Below, piece by piece: positions 16,968 to 25,351 of a DNA stretch of 64,000 nt. Made by a program: the position numbers and the translations under genes. Origin of the DNA: Alkaliphilus peptidifermentans DSM 18978. GTDB lineage: Bacteria > Bacillota > Clostridia > Peptostreptococcales > Natronincolaceae. The stretch spans positions 1 to 64,000 of the forward strand of contig NZ_FMUS01000026.1 in NCBI RefSeq assembly GCF_900101495.1, given 5' to 3'. Under the pieces are notes generated by a model. That model saw nothing but the letters and a program-made list of their open reading frames with translations, made no database searches and had not been told where the DNA came from. Position 1 is the stretch's first letter; each line of letters opens with the position of its first letter.

Positions 16968-18275
16968 ATGGAAATACTAAGTCCAGGAAGAAAAATAAAA
17001 ATGCTAAGAAATAAAATTGGTTTAAGGCAAGATCAACTTACAGATGATAAAATTACCAGAAGTCTTATCAGTATGATTGAAAATGGAAAAAGAAGCTTAA
17101 ACCAAAAGACTGCCCTCATCATAGCAGAAAAACTAAATTTGTACTATAAAAATATAGGTAAAGAAATAACTCTAGAATACTTACTAGAAAAAGAAGAACA
17201 ACAGGCAGAAAAAATAATAAATGATCTAATTAAAACATTGCAGCCATTTTTACTGGATAAAAAAGACATAGATGATTTACATGTAACTGATCTCTTCAAC
17301 AAGGCAATTAGCCTATCAAATGATTGGAAGCTAGATTGCAAGCTAGCAGAGGTTTTGAATGTTAGAGGAGTCTACAACTTAGAGTTTGAGAATTATAACG
17401 ATGCATTAATGGATTTCTTTAATTCAGTTGAATTTTACCTTAAGGAAAAAAACTATAGTAAAATAGTAGATTTATATATTAAAATAGCTAAATGCTATTT
17501 AATGTTAGATATGACTATACAGGCAGTATTTTTTTGTGATAAGGCTTATGCTATGGCAGACACATATAAAACTTCAAAACATGATGAGACACTGGTTATA
17601 GCCATTTGCAATAAAATTATTAGTTTCAAAAGAGCTAATAAATATGATCATTCTCTAAAATCCATCAACCAGCTAAAAGGAATTAGAGGCGTAAGGGAAG
17701 ATATAATGGACTGGGCATTATATATGGAGGCTGCTTCATTACTATGCTTGAAAAATTATGATAAATCAATAAAGCTTTTGGAAAAGCTTTTAAATAAAGA
17801 AAATAGACTTAATTCCAAAGTTAGAGCTTTCACTTTTATGAAAGTGGCATGCTACTATATAGAAAAAGGTAATAGGGATTCAGCATTAAGTTTTTTAAAT
17901 GACTCTAAAGATATAATTAATAATCTTAAGTATGATGAGAAAGCAGAAGCTTTATTAGAGCTTTCAGAGGAATATTTTAAACTTGAAGAAATTAATAAGG
18001 CATTAGATGCTTTAGATGAAGGAATCAACCTAAATGGATTTTATTTCAAAAGTGAGATTTTTATTGATATGAATATCCTTTATTCAAGAATATATATGTC
18101 TTTACAAAACTATGATTTGGCAATAAACTTTTTAAAGGAAGCTGAAGCTCTAGCATTAAAGAAGTATAATATAATAAGACTTAAGAAAATTTATTGTTAT
18201 TTTGGAGATATATTTAGTAAATTAAAAGAATATGAAGCTTGTGAAGAGTATTTCAAAAAAATTAGGAATATTTAA
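16968..18275 (+). CDS. XRE-family helix-turn-helix regulator with TPR repeats (RRNPP-like layout)
   Basis: This 435-residue protein starts with an XRE DNA-binding domain (about residues 5-65: GRKIKMLRNKIGLRQDQLT, SLISMIENGKRSLNQKTA). The rest is alpha-helical with TPR-like pairs such as ALMDFFNSVEFYLKEKNYSK and AINFLKEAEALALKKYN. The layout is like peptide-sensing RRNPP regulators (PlcR, PrgX) but also like other TPR regulators in Clostridia. I see no small secreted-peptide gene beside it, so a peptide ligand is not supported. GAAGGAGGG precedes the ATG. It is monocistronic, with a terminator at 18303. Confidence 0.88.
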   Translation: MEILSPGRKIKMLRNKIGLRQDQLTDDKITRSLISMIENGKRSLNQKTALIIAEKLNLYYKNIGKEITLEYLLEKEEQQAEKIINDLIKTLQPFLLDKKDIDDLHVTDLFNKAISLSNDWKLDCKLAEVLNVRGVYNLEFENYNDALMDFFNSVEFYLKEKNYSKIVDLYIKIAKCYLMLDMTIQAVFFCDKAYAMADTYKTSKHDETLVIAICNKIISFKRANKYDHSLKSINQLKGIRGVREDIMDWALYMEAASLLCLKNYDKSIKLLEKLLNKENRLNSKVRAFTFMKVACYYIEKGNRDSALSFLNDSKDIINNLKYDEKAEALLELSEEYFKLEEINKALDALDEGINLNGFYFKSEIFIDMNILYSRIYMSLQNYDLAINFLKEAEALALKKYNIIRLKKIYCYFGDIFSKLKEYEACEEYFKKIRNI

Positions 18276-18302
18276 GTTTTATTTTTCAGTGTCTTTTTCA
18301 AA

Positions 18303-18351
18303 AACCAGCACCCTTACGTATGTCTTTATATTCGGTTTGCTGGTTTTTTTG
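18303..18351 (+). terminator. terminator of the XRE-TPR gene
   Basis: AACCAGCA (18303-18310) pairs with TGCTGGTT (18338-18345), followed by six T residues. The loop is long (27 bases). Confidence 0.75.
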
Positions 18352-18378
18352 TGTCTTTGGTAGGAGTTTATAAATTTT

Positions 18379-18406
18379 GAAGGATATTTTTAATGATATG
18401 TAGTAT
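18379..18406 (+). promoter_or_regulatory. sigma-H-like promoter of dcd (one mismatch)
   Basis: GAAGGATAT fits the -35 RnAGGAWWW. After 12 bases GTAGTAT fits the -10 RnnGAAT except at one position. The 18 bases TAAATTTTGAAGGATATT (18371-18388) recur exactly upstream of argR. Downstream, AGTATTATATACT (18402-18414) forms an imperfect inverted repeat with AGTATATAATATTACT (18432-18447). Confidence 0.45.
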
Positions 18407-18464
18407 TATATACTAAATGCATACTGATGGGAGTATATAATATTACTAAAAGGAGGATTATTTA

Positions 18465-18983
18465 ATGATACTTTCAGGTAAAGAAATAGAAAAGAAGATT
18501 GGAAAAGAAATTTGTATTGAGCCATTTAATAAAAGTCAATTAAACTCTAATAGCTATAATTTAAAGCTACATAATGAATTATTAGTATATGAAGAGCCGG
18601 TGCTAGACATGAAGAAGGAAAACAAAGCAAAGAAAATTGTTATACCGCCTGAGGGTTTATTACTTGAGACAGGTAGATTATATCTTGGTAGAACCCTTGA
18701 ACATACAACCACAGATGGTTATGTTCCAATGCTGGAGGGAAGATCATCCATAGGCAGGTTAGGATTATTTGTACATGTAACTGCAGGGTTCGGAGATGTT
18801 GGTTTTAGCGGCTTCTGGACTTTAGAAATGTTCTGTGTGCATCCAATAATTATTTACCCGGAAACTGAAATATGTCAGATTTTTTACCATAAAATTGAAG
18901 GGGAATACGAAAAGTATACTAGCAATAAATATCAAAACAATAAAGGCATTCAGCCTAGCCTTTTATTTAAGGATTTTAAGTAG
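18465..18983 (+). CDS. dcd: dCTP deaminase
   Basis: The 172-residue protein belongs to the dUTPase/dCTP deaminase fold. LEGRSSIGRLGLFVHVTAGFGDVGFSG is split over the trimer interface: GRSSIGR binds the triphosphate, HVTAGFGDVGF the nucleotide, and the glutamate in FWTLEM is the expected catalytic base. It turns dCTP to dUTP, or possibly straight to dUMP in bifunctional relatives. AGGAGG precedes the ATG. It is monocistronic with a terminator at 19060. Confidence 0.93.
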   Translation: MILSGKEIEKKIGKEICIEPFNKSQLNSNSYNLKLHNELLVYEEPVLDMKKENKAKKIVIPPEGLLLETGRLYLGRTLEHTTTDGYVPMLEGRSSIGRLGLFVHVTAGFGDVGFSGFWTLEMFCVHPIIIYPETEICQIFYHKIEGEYEKYTSNKYQNNKGIQPSLLFKDFK

Positions 18984-19059
18984 GCAATAGCTCAAATATG
19001 ATTATCCTGTAATACATTAGTATAAACTCTATAAATATTAACTAACTATTCAAAAAAAT

Positions 19060-19090
19060 AAATCCAGATGACTATTGTCTGGATTTTATT
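19060..19090 (+). terminator. terminator of dcd
   Basis: AAATCCAGA (19060-19068) pairs with TCTGGATTT (19078-19086) over a nine-base loop, followed by TATT. The T run is short. Confidence 0.7.
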
Positions 19091-19193
19091 GATGGTATAA
19101 AATAAACAATAATACTATACAAACTAACCTTCGACAAAAAAATAGCAAGTAGACCTAAAAAAATCGCAAAAAAAAAACAAGGGATGGATAATC

Positions 19194-19622
19194 ATGAAAA
19201 ATTCTATTAAAGGCATTAAAGTAAAGACTTGTAAAAAGTGTAGAACTCCTATTCATGAGAATACGATTTATGATTATTGCTCAAGCTGTTATAGAGTTGT
19301 AGAGGAAATCTTTGAATCTATTCGGGAATATTTAAGGGAATACCCAAATTCTACTGCCTTTGAAATTGAACAAAGATTAGGCATACCAATTCATGTGGTT
19401 AATAATTTCGTGAAAGATGGAAGATTAATTGAAATAGCAAATGAATTCCTAAATCTAGAATGCTTAAAGTGTGGATGCTTATTATTATCAGCCCATCATA
19501 AATACTGTCCCCAATGTGAAATCAAAATGATAAGAGAAATGGAAAGTGCAAAGGATGATCTAATGGGTAATAGAGAAGTGGAACATAAAGGCAAAATGAG
19601 ATTTAAGACCTATTGGAAATAA
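19194..19622 (+). CDS. YvyF-like zinc-ribbon protein (flagellar operon protein family)
   Basis: The 142-residue protein has two CxxC-type zinc sites at the N-terminus (CKKCRTPI, CSSC) and two at the C-terminus (CLKCGC, CPQC). A central MerR-like helix-turn-helix stretch reads FEIEQRLGIPIHVVNNFVKDGRL. This matches the family of B. subtilis YvyF, usually encoded near flgM in flagellar operons. Here no flagellar gene is close. AAGGGATGG precedes the ATG. Function is unknown; a regulatory or adaptor role is a guess. Confidence 0.8.
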   Translation: MKNSIKGIKVKTCKKCRTPIHENTIYDYCSSCYRVVEEIFESIREYLREYPNSTAFEIEQRLGIPIHVVNNFVKDGRLIEIANEFLNLECLKCGCLLLSAHHKYCPQCEIKMIREMESAKDDLMGNREVEHKGKMRFKTYWK

Positions 19623-19746
19623 TTACATCAAATTCTTGCATAGATGAGGTTAAAAGCGATATAATCCTATATATAACTAACTATTACATTATGAAGTTCT
19701 CTTTTTGGGGGAATAATAATTGTAAAGTCAAAAACGAGGTGATTAA

Positions 19747-20253
19747 ATGAAGCTTCTAACCCCAGACCTATATGTAGAGTCAGTGTTTCATTTGAATTTG
19801 CAAAAGCTTAAGGATCGTGGAATAAAAGGTCTGATAATTGATATTGATAATACACTAGTAGCTTGGGATATTAAATTTGCAAGTGAAGATACTAAGAGTT
19901 GGTTGCTAAAACTATTAGATGAAGGATTTAAGGTCTGTCTGGTATCAAATAATACAGAAGATCGTGTAGTTGTTTTTAATGAAGAGCTCAAGCTTCCTGC
20001 AATACATAGGGCAACTAAACCAAGAAGAGGCGCCTTTAGAAAAGCTATGGCTAAGCTTGATACAAATTTAAATAATACTGCTGTAATTGGAGATCAAATT
20101 TTTACCGATGTTTTAGGTGGTAATCGAATGGGATTATTTACAATACTTGTTATACCTATAGAAAGTAAAGAGTTTTGGTGGACAACATTTGTCAGAAAGA
20201 TTGAAAAACATGTATTGAAAATTGTGATACCAGGACATAGGGGAGACGTATAA
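19747..20253 (+). CDS. yqeG: YqeG family HAD phosphatase
   Basis: The 168-residue protein is a HAD subfamily IIIA phosphatase. D32 and D34 in IDIDNTL are the nucleophile and acid/base, VSNNTE is motif II, KPRRGAF motif III and VIGDQIFTDVLGGNRMG motif IV. The family is related to mitochondrial phosphatidylglycerophosphatase (PTPMT/Gep4-like), so a lipid role is possible. Its ATG follows GAGGTGATTAA. It ends in a terminator followed by an unusual palindrome. Confidence 0.92.
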   Translation: MKLLTPDLYVESVFHLNLQKLKDRGIKGLIIDIDNTLVAWDIKFASEDTKSWLLKLLDEGFKVCLVSNNTEDRVVVFNEELKLPAIHRATKPRRGAFRKAMAKLDTNLNNTAVIGDQIFTDVLGGNRMGLFTILVIPIESKEFWWTTFVRKIEKHVLKIVIPGHRGDV

Positions 20254-20277
20254 TTAGATATTAAATTTTATTATAGT

Positions 20278-20307
20278 AAACTGTGGAGTAATTGTCCACA
20301 GTTTTTT
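20278..20307 (+). terminator. terminator of yqeG
   Basis: AAACTGTGGA (20278-20287) pairs with TCCACAGTTT (20295-20304), followed by TTT. Confidence 0.85.
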
Positions 20308-20347
20308 AGATAATAGGAAAGTTCTACTTTCCTATTATCTAAAAAAC
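20301..20347. repeat. perfect 22-bp palindrome overlapping the yqeG terminator
   Basis: Positions 20301-20322 are the exact reverse complement of 20326-20347, with a three-base TCT loop. The left arm begins with the GTTTTTT tail of the yqeG terminator, so the two hairpins compete for the same T run. The core is AGATAATAGGAAAG/CTTTCCTATTATCT. Confidence 0.85.
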
Positions 20348-20399
20348 AGGAGTTGTAGAGATAGTTTCATAAACATACTTTAGAAAACTTGTTATTTAA

Positions 20400-20426
20400 A
20401 CAGGAATTTCATATTTTTGATAGAAT
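20400..20426 (+). promoter_or_regulatory. sigma-H-type promoter of pilT
   Basis: ACAGGAATT (20400-20408) fits the -35 RnAGGAWWW, the spacer is 11 bases, and ATAGAAT (20420-20426) fits the -10 RnnGAAT. The geometry is the same as the sites before spo0A and xerD. Confidence 0.65.
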
Positions 20427-20450
20427 AAAATAAATTGATGGAGGCCTAAA

Positions 20451-20480
20451 ATGGTTAAGACAACTTACAGCTTGGACTAG
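20451..20480 (+). CDS. possible nine-codon leader peptide before pilT
   Basis: ATG at 20451 follows GGAGG and encodes MVKTTYSLD. Its TAG stop forms the first base pair of the AGGAGG ribosome binding site of pilT. A chance ORF is possible, but its own ribosome binding site and the overlap of stop and pilT site suggest translational coupling. Confidence 0.3.
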   Translation: MVKTTYSLD

Positions 20481-20491
20481 GAGGTTAATTA

Positions 20492-21547
20492 ATGGATGTT
20501 TTAGAATTACTATCGAAATCAATTGCTGAAAAAGCTTCAGATCTACATATTACAGTGGCCGTTCCACCAACTATGAGGGTGAATGGGAGCCTAATATCAA
20601 TTGCAGTAAACCCATTAACACCTGAAGAAACTAAAATGTTAGTAAAACAGGTATTAAGTGAAGACCATATGTCTATACTTGACGAAAAGGGCGAAGTAGA
20701 CTGTTCGTATTCTAGCCCAGGGTTAGGAAGATTTAGAGTCAACGCCTTTAAACAACGGGGGAGCTATGGGATGGCCTTAAGAGTTGTCGCGTTAACTATC
20801 CCTACTATGGAAGATTTAGGAGTACCTGAAGCAGTAAAGGAAATGGTTAGAAAGCCTAAAGGGCTAATATTAGTAACAGGCCCTACTGGTAGCGGAAAAT
20901 CGACTACGCTGGCTTCAATGATTGATCTTATTAATAAGGAAAGAAACTCCCATATATTAACATTAGAGGATCCAATTGAATATCTACACAAGCATAATAA
21001 AAGCATTGTTAATCAACGAGAAATAGGGAATGATTCAAAGAGCTTTTCAAATGCCTTAAGATCAGCTCTGCGACAAGATCCAGATGTAATACTGGTAGGA
21101 GAAATGAGAGATTTGGAAACAATAGCGATAGCTATTACAGCGGCGGAAACCGGTCATCTTGTCTTGTCTACACTACATACATTAGGGGCAGCCAAAACTA
21201 TAGATCGTATAATAGATGTTTTCCCTCCCCATCAGCAGCAGCAAATACGAGTACAGCTGGCTTCAGTTATACAGGGTGTAATATCCCAGCAGCTATTGCC
21301 GATAAAGGATGGCTCTGGAAGAATTGCAGCCTTTGAAGTAATGTCTGCCACAACAGGCCTTAGAAATTTAATTAGGGAAGGTAAAACCCATCAAATACAA
21401 AATTCAATTCAAACTGGCTCGAAATTTGGAATGCAGACCATGGACTCAAGCCTCATTGATCTATATAAAAAAGGCTTTATCTCAAGAGAAATTCTCCAAA
21501 ACCAAGCCGTAGACTTAGAGCTAATAAAGAGGATGATAGACATTTAG
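20492..21547 (+). CDS. pilT: type IV pilus retraction ATPase PilT
   Basis: The 351-residue protein is a secretion-type hexameric ATPase. The N-terminal PAS-like domain (ASDLHITVAVPPTMRVNG) precedes the core with Walker A GPTGSGKST (residues 130-138), the Asp box ILTLEDPIEYLHK, Walker B VILVGEMRDLETI and the His box ETGHLVLSTLHT. The AIRNLIRE-type motif of retraction ATPases appears as TGLRNLIREGKTHQI. It depolymerises pili. A sigma-H-like promoter, a possible nine-codon leader and AGGAGG lie upstream. pilD and comFB follow, forming a pilus/competence group. Confidence 0.94.
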   Translation: MDVLELLSKSIAEKASDLHITVAVPPTMRVNGSLISIAVNPLTPEETKMLVKQVLSEDHMSILDEKGEVDCSYSSPGLGRFRVNAFKQRGSYGMALRVVALTIPTMEDLGVPEAVKEMVRKPKGLILVTGPTGSGKSTTLASMIDLINKERNSHILTLEDPIEYLHKHNKSIVNQREIGNDSKSFSNALRSALRQDPDVILVGEMRDLETIAIAITAAETGHLVLSTLHTLGAAKTIDRIIDVFPPHQQQQIRVQLASVIQGVISQQLLPIKDGSGRIAAFEVMSATTGLRNLIREGKTHQIQNSIQTGSKFGMQTMDSSLIDLYKKGFISREILQNQAVDLELIKRMIDI

Positions 21548-21704
21548 CATACATTTATCTCTACAAATGTGGGAAAATGCCAAACTGTGTATAAAGCAAA
21601 TACAGTTGATGTAAAAGTTGAAGCAGGAGCTTTTATTAATAGTTTATATATCTAAAATGTCATGTTTGCATAATAATATTATGTAATCTTAGGAGGACAA
21701 TAAT

Positions 21705-22463
21705 ATGCATTTATTGATTTTTATATTTGGCTTGTTAATTGGCTCCTTCTTAAATGTATGTATATGCCGTATTCCAGAAGAGAAATCAATTGCTTATCCA
21801 ACTTCTCATTGCACCAAATGTCGATTTCATTTAAAGCCTATGGACTTAATCCCAATATTTAGTTTTATTGCCTACAGGGGAAGGTGTAAATATTGTAGTG
21901 GAAAAATATCCCCTCAATATCCGCTAGTAGAAATCATGAACGGAATTTTATATTTGCTTTTATTTATTAAGTTTGGCTTTTCTATTGAATTTCTCCAATA
22001 TGCATTACTATCAAGTCTATTAGTTATAATATTTGGAATTGACTATTCCCATCAGATAATACCTGATGGTTTGAATAAACTTATTTTAGTATTAGGAATT
22101 TTATTCCATGCCCTTCCTAACTTTAATTCACCTAACATTCTATTAAATAATGTATTGGGCTTTTTTGTTGCAGGCGTCTTATTTCTTATTATTGCGGTTG
22201 TAACAAAAGGGGCAATGGGTGGTGGTGATATTAAACTGATGGCTGTATTAGGCTTTTGGTTTGGCTTAAAGGAAGTAATACTCATTACTTTTTTGTCTTT
22301 CCTTTTAGGAGGAGTTTTATCAGTAATAATTCTTTCATTTAAAATAAAAGAAAGAGAGGATTTCATCCCTTTTGGGCCATTTATAGTTATGGCTACAATT
22401 ATAACAATATTTTACGGAAATATAATTACTAATTGGTACATTTCAACCTTTCATTTATATTAG
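21705..22463 (+). CDS. pilD: prepilin peptidase / N-methyltransferase
   Basis: The 252-residue membrane protein processes type IV prepilins. It has the N-terminal GSFLNVCICRIP motif, two CxxC pairs of the cytoplasmic zinc-binding loop (CTKC, CKYC), the first catalytic aspartate in FGIDYSHQIIPDGLN and the second in KGAMGGGDIKLMAVLG. About eight membrane helices are visible. CxxC pairs suggest the methylase domain is intact. AGGAGG precedes the ATG. No pilin gene is in the window. Confidence 0.94.
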   Translation: MHLLIFIFGLLIGSFLNVCICRIPEEKSIAYPTSHCTKCRFHLKPMDLIPIFSFIAYRGRCKYCSGKISPQYPLVEIMNGILYLLLFIKFGFSIEFLQYALLSSLLVIIFGIDYSHQIIPDGLNKLILVLGILFHALPNFNSPNILLNNVLGFFVAGVLFLIIAVVTKGAMGGGDIKLMAVLGFWFGLKEVILITFLSFLLGGVLSVIILSFKIKEREDFIPFGPFIVMATIITIFYGNIITNWYISTFHLY

Positions 22464-22630
22464 TTATCAATTATACTATTATTTTTTTACATTAAGGGTG
22501 GAGGGATTAACTTCTGCTTTTTTTATCCGTTTTTAGATATTTGGTCCCAATTGAAAAGGTATTTAAAAAAGTATGTAGAATTGATTATGTAACATATAAA
22601 ATATGGAAATATTAAAAATCATTATGTTAA

Positions 22631-22662
22631 TTTATCACTAGAAGTAAGCTTTCAGTGATAAA
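22631..22662 (+). other. hairpin in the comFB leader
   Basis: TTTATCACT (22631-22639) and AGTGATAAA (22654-22662) form a 9-bp stem with a 14-base loop, about 35 bases before the comFB start. No clean T run follows, so it may be an operator or mRNA leader element. Confidence 0.45.
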
Positions 22663-22695
22663 AGATTTTATATCTATAAAAGGAGGTATAATAGC

Positions 22696-22959
22696 ATGAA
22701 GGTGAAGAATTATATGGAGGATGTAGTAGAACACCTTCTTCCCCAAATTTTACAGCAATTTAAAGATAGTTGCACTTGTGAAAGATGTATAAGCGATATT
22801 AAAGCACTTTCATTAAATAACTTAAAGCCCAAATATGTAGCTACTGAAGCTGGCGAGGTATATGCTAAGGTAAGTGAATTATCAAGCCAATTTGAAGCTG
22901 ATGCTATTAAAGCAATTGTTGATGCAGCAAATACGGTAAAAGAGCATCCTAGACATTAG
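22696..22959 (+). CDS. comFB: ComFB-like late competence protein
   Basis: The 87-residue protein matches ComFB: KNYMEDVVEHLLPQIL, the CTCERCISDIKALSLNNLKPKYVAT centre with three cysteines, and GEVYAKVSEL. The family was named from the B. subtilis comF operon. In cyanobacteria ComFB-type proteins bind cyclic dinucleotides and act with type IV pili, so proximity to pilT and pilD fits. AAAGGAGG precedes the ATG. Confidence 0.9.
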   Translation: MKVKNYMEDVVEHLLPQILQQFKDSCTCERCISDIKALSLNNLKPKYVATEAGEVYAKVSELSSQFEADAIKAIVDAANTVKEHPRH

Positions 22960-23102
22960 TCAACAATGTGATTCAGTAATGTAAAAAAAGGTATAAAAAA
23001 AGATATATAAGAAAAATTTCTAATTATTATTTGAATCCTATTCAAACCTTTAATTATATGGTATGATATTATAGGATTTTAAGAAGGAAGGGTTTAACAA
23101 TT

Positions 23103-23552
23103 GTGGGAAAATATTTAGTGATTCATGGACCAAACTTAAATATGTTAGGAACAAGAGAGCCAGAAATCTATGGTAATATGACATTAGATGAAATCAATAA
23201 AAAACTATTGAATGAGGCTGTAAAAAATAGTGTAGAAATGGAAATAATACAAAGTAATAGCGAAGGAGAAATTATTGATATTCTCCAAAAAAATAATGAT
23301 ATTACTGGTATTATTATTAATCCTGCTGCATACACCCATTACAGCTATGCTATTTGCGATGCCATCAGAGGAATAAAGACTCCAGTAGTTGAAGTGCATA
23401 TTAGTAATATACATGCAAGAGAAGCATATAGAAGTAATTCTGTTACTTCAAGCGCTTGTATAGGGCTTATTAGTGGCTTTGGATATCTTAGCTACCTTCT
23501 TGCGTTTTATGCTTTATTAGATACAATAAGCAGTGACAAAATGGGGGAATAA
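23103..23552 (+). CDS. aroQ: type II 3-dehydroquinate dehydratase
   Basis: The 149-residue enzyme catalyses the third step of the shikimate pathway. HGPNLNMLGTREPEIYG has the catalytic arginine (R18) and tyrosine (Y23), INPAAYTHYSYAI the substrate-binding part and VEVHISNIHAREAYR the catalytic histidine. The GTG start follows AAGGAAGGG. The order aroQ-pepP-efp is as in B. subtilis (yqhS-yqhT-efp). The next gene starts three bases after its stop. Confidence 0.95.
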   Translation: MGKYLVIHGPNLNMLGTREPEIYGNMTLDEINKKLLNEAVKNSVEMEIIQSNSEGEIIDILQKNNDITGIIINPAAYTHYSYAICDAIRGIKTPVVEVHISNIHAREAYRSNSVTSSACIGLISGFGYLSYLLAFYALLDTISSDKMGE

Positions 23553-23554
23553 TT

Positions 23555-24613
23555 ATGAGTAGAATTGAGAAAATACGAGGTTTATTAAAGGATTTAGACA
23601 TTGATGGTGTACTGTTGTACAAGCCTGAAAATAGACTTTATGCATCAGGGTTTACAGGTAGTACTGGGTATGTTTTCATAACTGATACTGAAGCTAAATT
23701 TTTTACTGATTTTCGTTATTTACAGCAGGCTGCAAGTCAATGTAGTGGATTTGATATTGTTGAAATAAGTAGAGCTAACCCGATAACAAACTTATTAAAG
23801 CAATTTTCAATTAATAAAATTGGCTTTGAAGAGGATTTTGTAACCTATGGACAGCATGCTGACCTTTCAGAGAAGCTTGATAAAATAGAGTTGATTCCTC
23901 TAAAGGGCGCAGTTTTAAAATTGCGTTCAATAAAATCTCCAGATGAGCTTCAATTTATAGAGAAGGCAGCTAGTATTGCTGATTTAGCCTTTCAGCATAT
24001 TTTAACCTATATAAAGACAGGCTTAACAGAAAAGGAAGTAGCCTTGGAGCTTGAATACTTTATGAAAAAGAATGGTGCCAGTGGTCTTAGCTTTGAATCA
24101 ATTGTTGCATCGGGCAAGCGGTCATCATTACCCCATGGTATTGCATCGGACAAAGTAATTGAAGAGGGAGATTTAATAACCCTAGACTTTGGATGTGTAT
24201 ACAGAGGATATTCCTCTGATATGACTAGAAGCTTCATTATTGGAGATGCTACAGAAAAGCAAAAAGAAATTTATGATATAGTATTAGAATCACAGTTAAG
24301 GTCATTAAATGGAGTGAAACCTGGAATAAGGGGTGCTGACCTAGACAAAATTGCTCGTGATTATATTACAGAAATGGGTTTTGGTGAATGCTTTGGTCAC
24401 GGACTAGGTCATGGCGTAGGCTTAGAGGTTCATGAGCTTCCCCATGTTAATCAATTGGGAGATGCTCCTATGGAGCCAGGAATGGTTATAACAATTGAGC
24501 CTGGCATATATATTCCCGATTATGGTGGAGTGAGGATCGAAGATCTTGTTGTAGTAACTGAGGATGGCTTCAAAGTGTTATCTAATTCAACTAAAGAACT
24601 AATAGTATTATAA
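23555..24613 (+). CDS. pepP: Xaa-Pro peptidase, M24B family (YqhT-like)
   Basis: The 352-residue protein has the creatinase-like N-terminal domain and the C-terminal pita-bread fold. The two-metal site is complete: two aspartates in LDFGCVYRGYSSDMTR, the histidine in FGHGLGHGVGLEVHE, and the glutamates in ITIEPGIYI and GVRIEDLVVV. It cleaves amino-terminal residues before proline. It follows aroQ by three bases and precedes efp, the usual neighbour that carries proline-related translation functions. Confidence 0.94.
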   Translation: MSRIEKIRGLLKDLDIDGVLLYKPENRLYASGFTGSTGYVFITDTEAKFFTDFRYLQQAASQCSGFDIVEISRANPITNLLKQFSINKIGFEEDFVTYGQHADLSEKLDKIELIPLKGAVLKLRSIKSPDELQFIEKAASIADLAFQHILTYIKTGLTEKEVALELEYFMKKNGASGLSFESIVASGKRSSLPHGIASDKVIEEGDLITLDFGCVYRGYSSDMTRSFIIGDATEKQKEIYDIVLESQLRSLNGVKPGIRGADLDKIARDYITEMGFGECFGHGLGHGVGLEVHELPHVNQLGDAPMEPGMVITIEPGIYIPDYGGVRIEDLVVVTEDGFKVLSNSTKELIVL

Positions 24614-24629
24614 AGCATCTGTAAATTAT

Positions 24630-24696
24630 AAAGTGAAGTGGGCAATTAAGATTAAAGTATCACTATAAAGACAAAATGTCTTCAACTATTCACTTT
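24630..24696 (+). other. nested inverted repeats in the efp leader
   Basis: AAAGTGA (24630-24636) and TCACTTT (24690-24696) enclose an inner hairpin AAGACA-AAA-TGTCTT (24668-24682). There is no strong T run. It may be a weak pepP terminator or a structured efp 5' leader. Confidence 0.4.
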
Positions 24697-24735
24697 AAAA
24701 TATAAATTAATAACTATGAACTATGGAGGGATATA

Positions 24736-25293
24736 ATGATTTCAGCAGGAGATTTTAGAAAAGGTAATACTTTTGAAATGAATGGAGAACCATATGTTGT
24801 TCTTGATTTTCAACATGTTAAACCGGGAAAAGGGGCAGCCTTTGTTAGAACAAAATACAAAAATTTAAAAACAGGGTCAATTAGAGAGGAAGCCTTTAAC
24901 CCTAGTGATAAATTCCCAAAGGCACATATTGAGACAAAAGAAATGCAATACTTATATAGTGATGGTGAATTATACTACTTCATGGATAACGAAAGCTATG
25001 AACAAATTCCATTAAGACACATTGAAGTAGAAGAAGCCATTAAATTCCTTAAGGAAAATGATAGTGCAACAATTAAATTTTATCAAGGTAAGCCTTTCCA
25101 GGTAGATGCACCAAACTTTGTAGAATTAACTGTCACTGAAACAGAACCTGGAATTAAAGGTGATACAGCTTCTAACGTTACAAAATCCGCAACCTTAGAA
25201 ACAGGAGCAGTAGTTCAAGTGCCTCTTTTCATTAACGAGGGTGATGTAGTTCGTGTTGATACTCGTATTGGAGAATATATGTCAAGAGCATAA
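24736..25293 (+). CDS. efp: translation elongation factor P
   Basis: The 185-residue protein has three OB/KOW-type domains. K32 in [14 protein letters not shown] is the tip residue that is modified in many species. The C-terminal signature is [30 protein letters not shown] relieves ribosome stalling at polyproline. TATGGAGG precedes the ATG. The neighbour pepP and the distance to spoIIIAA match the Bacillus order. Confidence 0.97.
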   Translation: MISAGDFRKGNTFEMNGEPYVVLDFQHVKPGKGAAFVRTKYKNLKTGSIREEAFNPSDKFPKAHIETKEMQYLYSDGELYYFMDNESYEQIPLRHIEVEEAIKFLKENDSATIKFYQGKPFQVDAPNFVELTVTETEPGIKGDTASNVTKSATLETGAVVQVPLFINEGDVVRVDTRIGEYMSRA

Positions 25294-25351
25294 AAAAATG
25301 GTTACATAGTTATACTAAATAAACATAAGGAATAAGGAGGGAATGAAAAAA

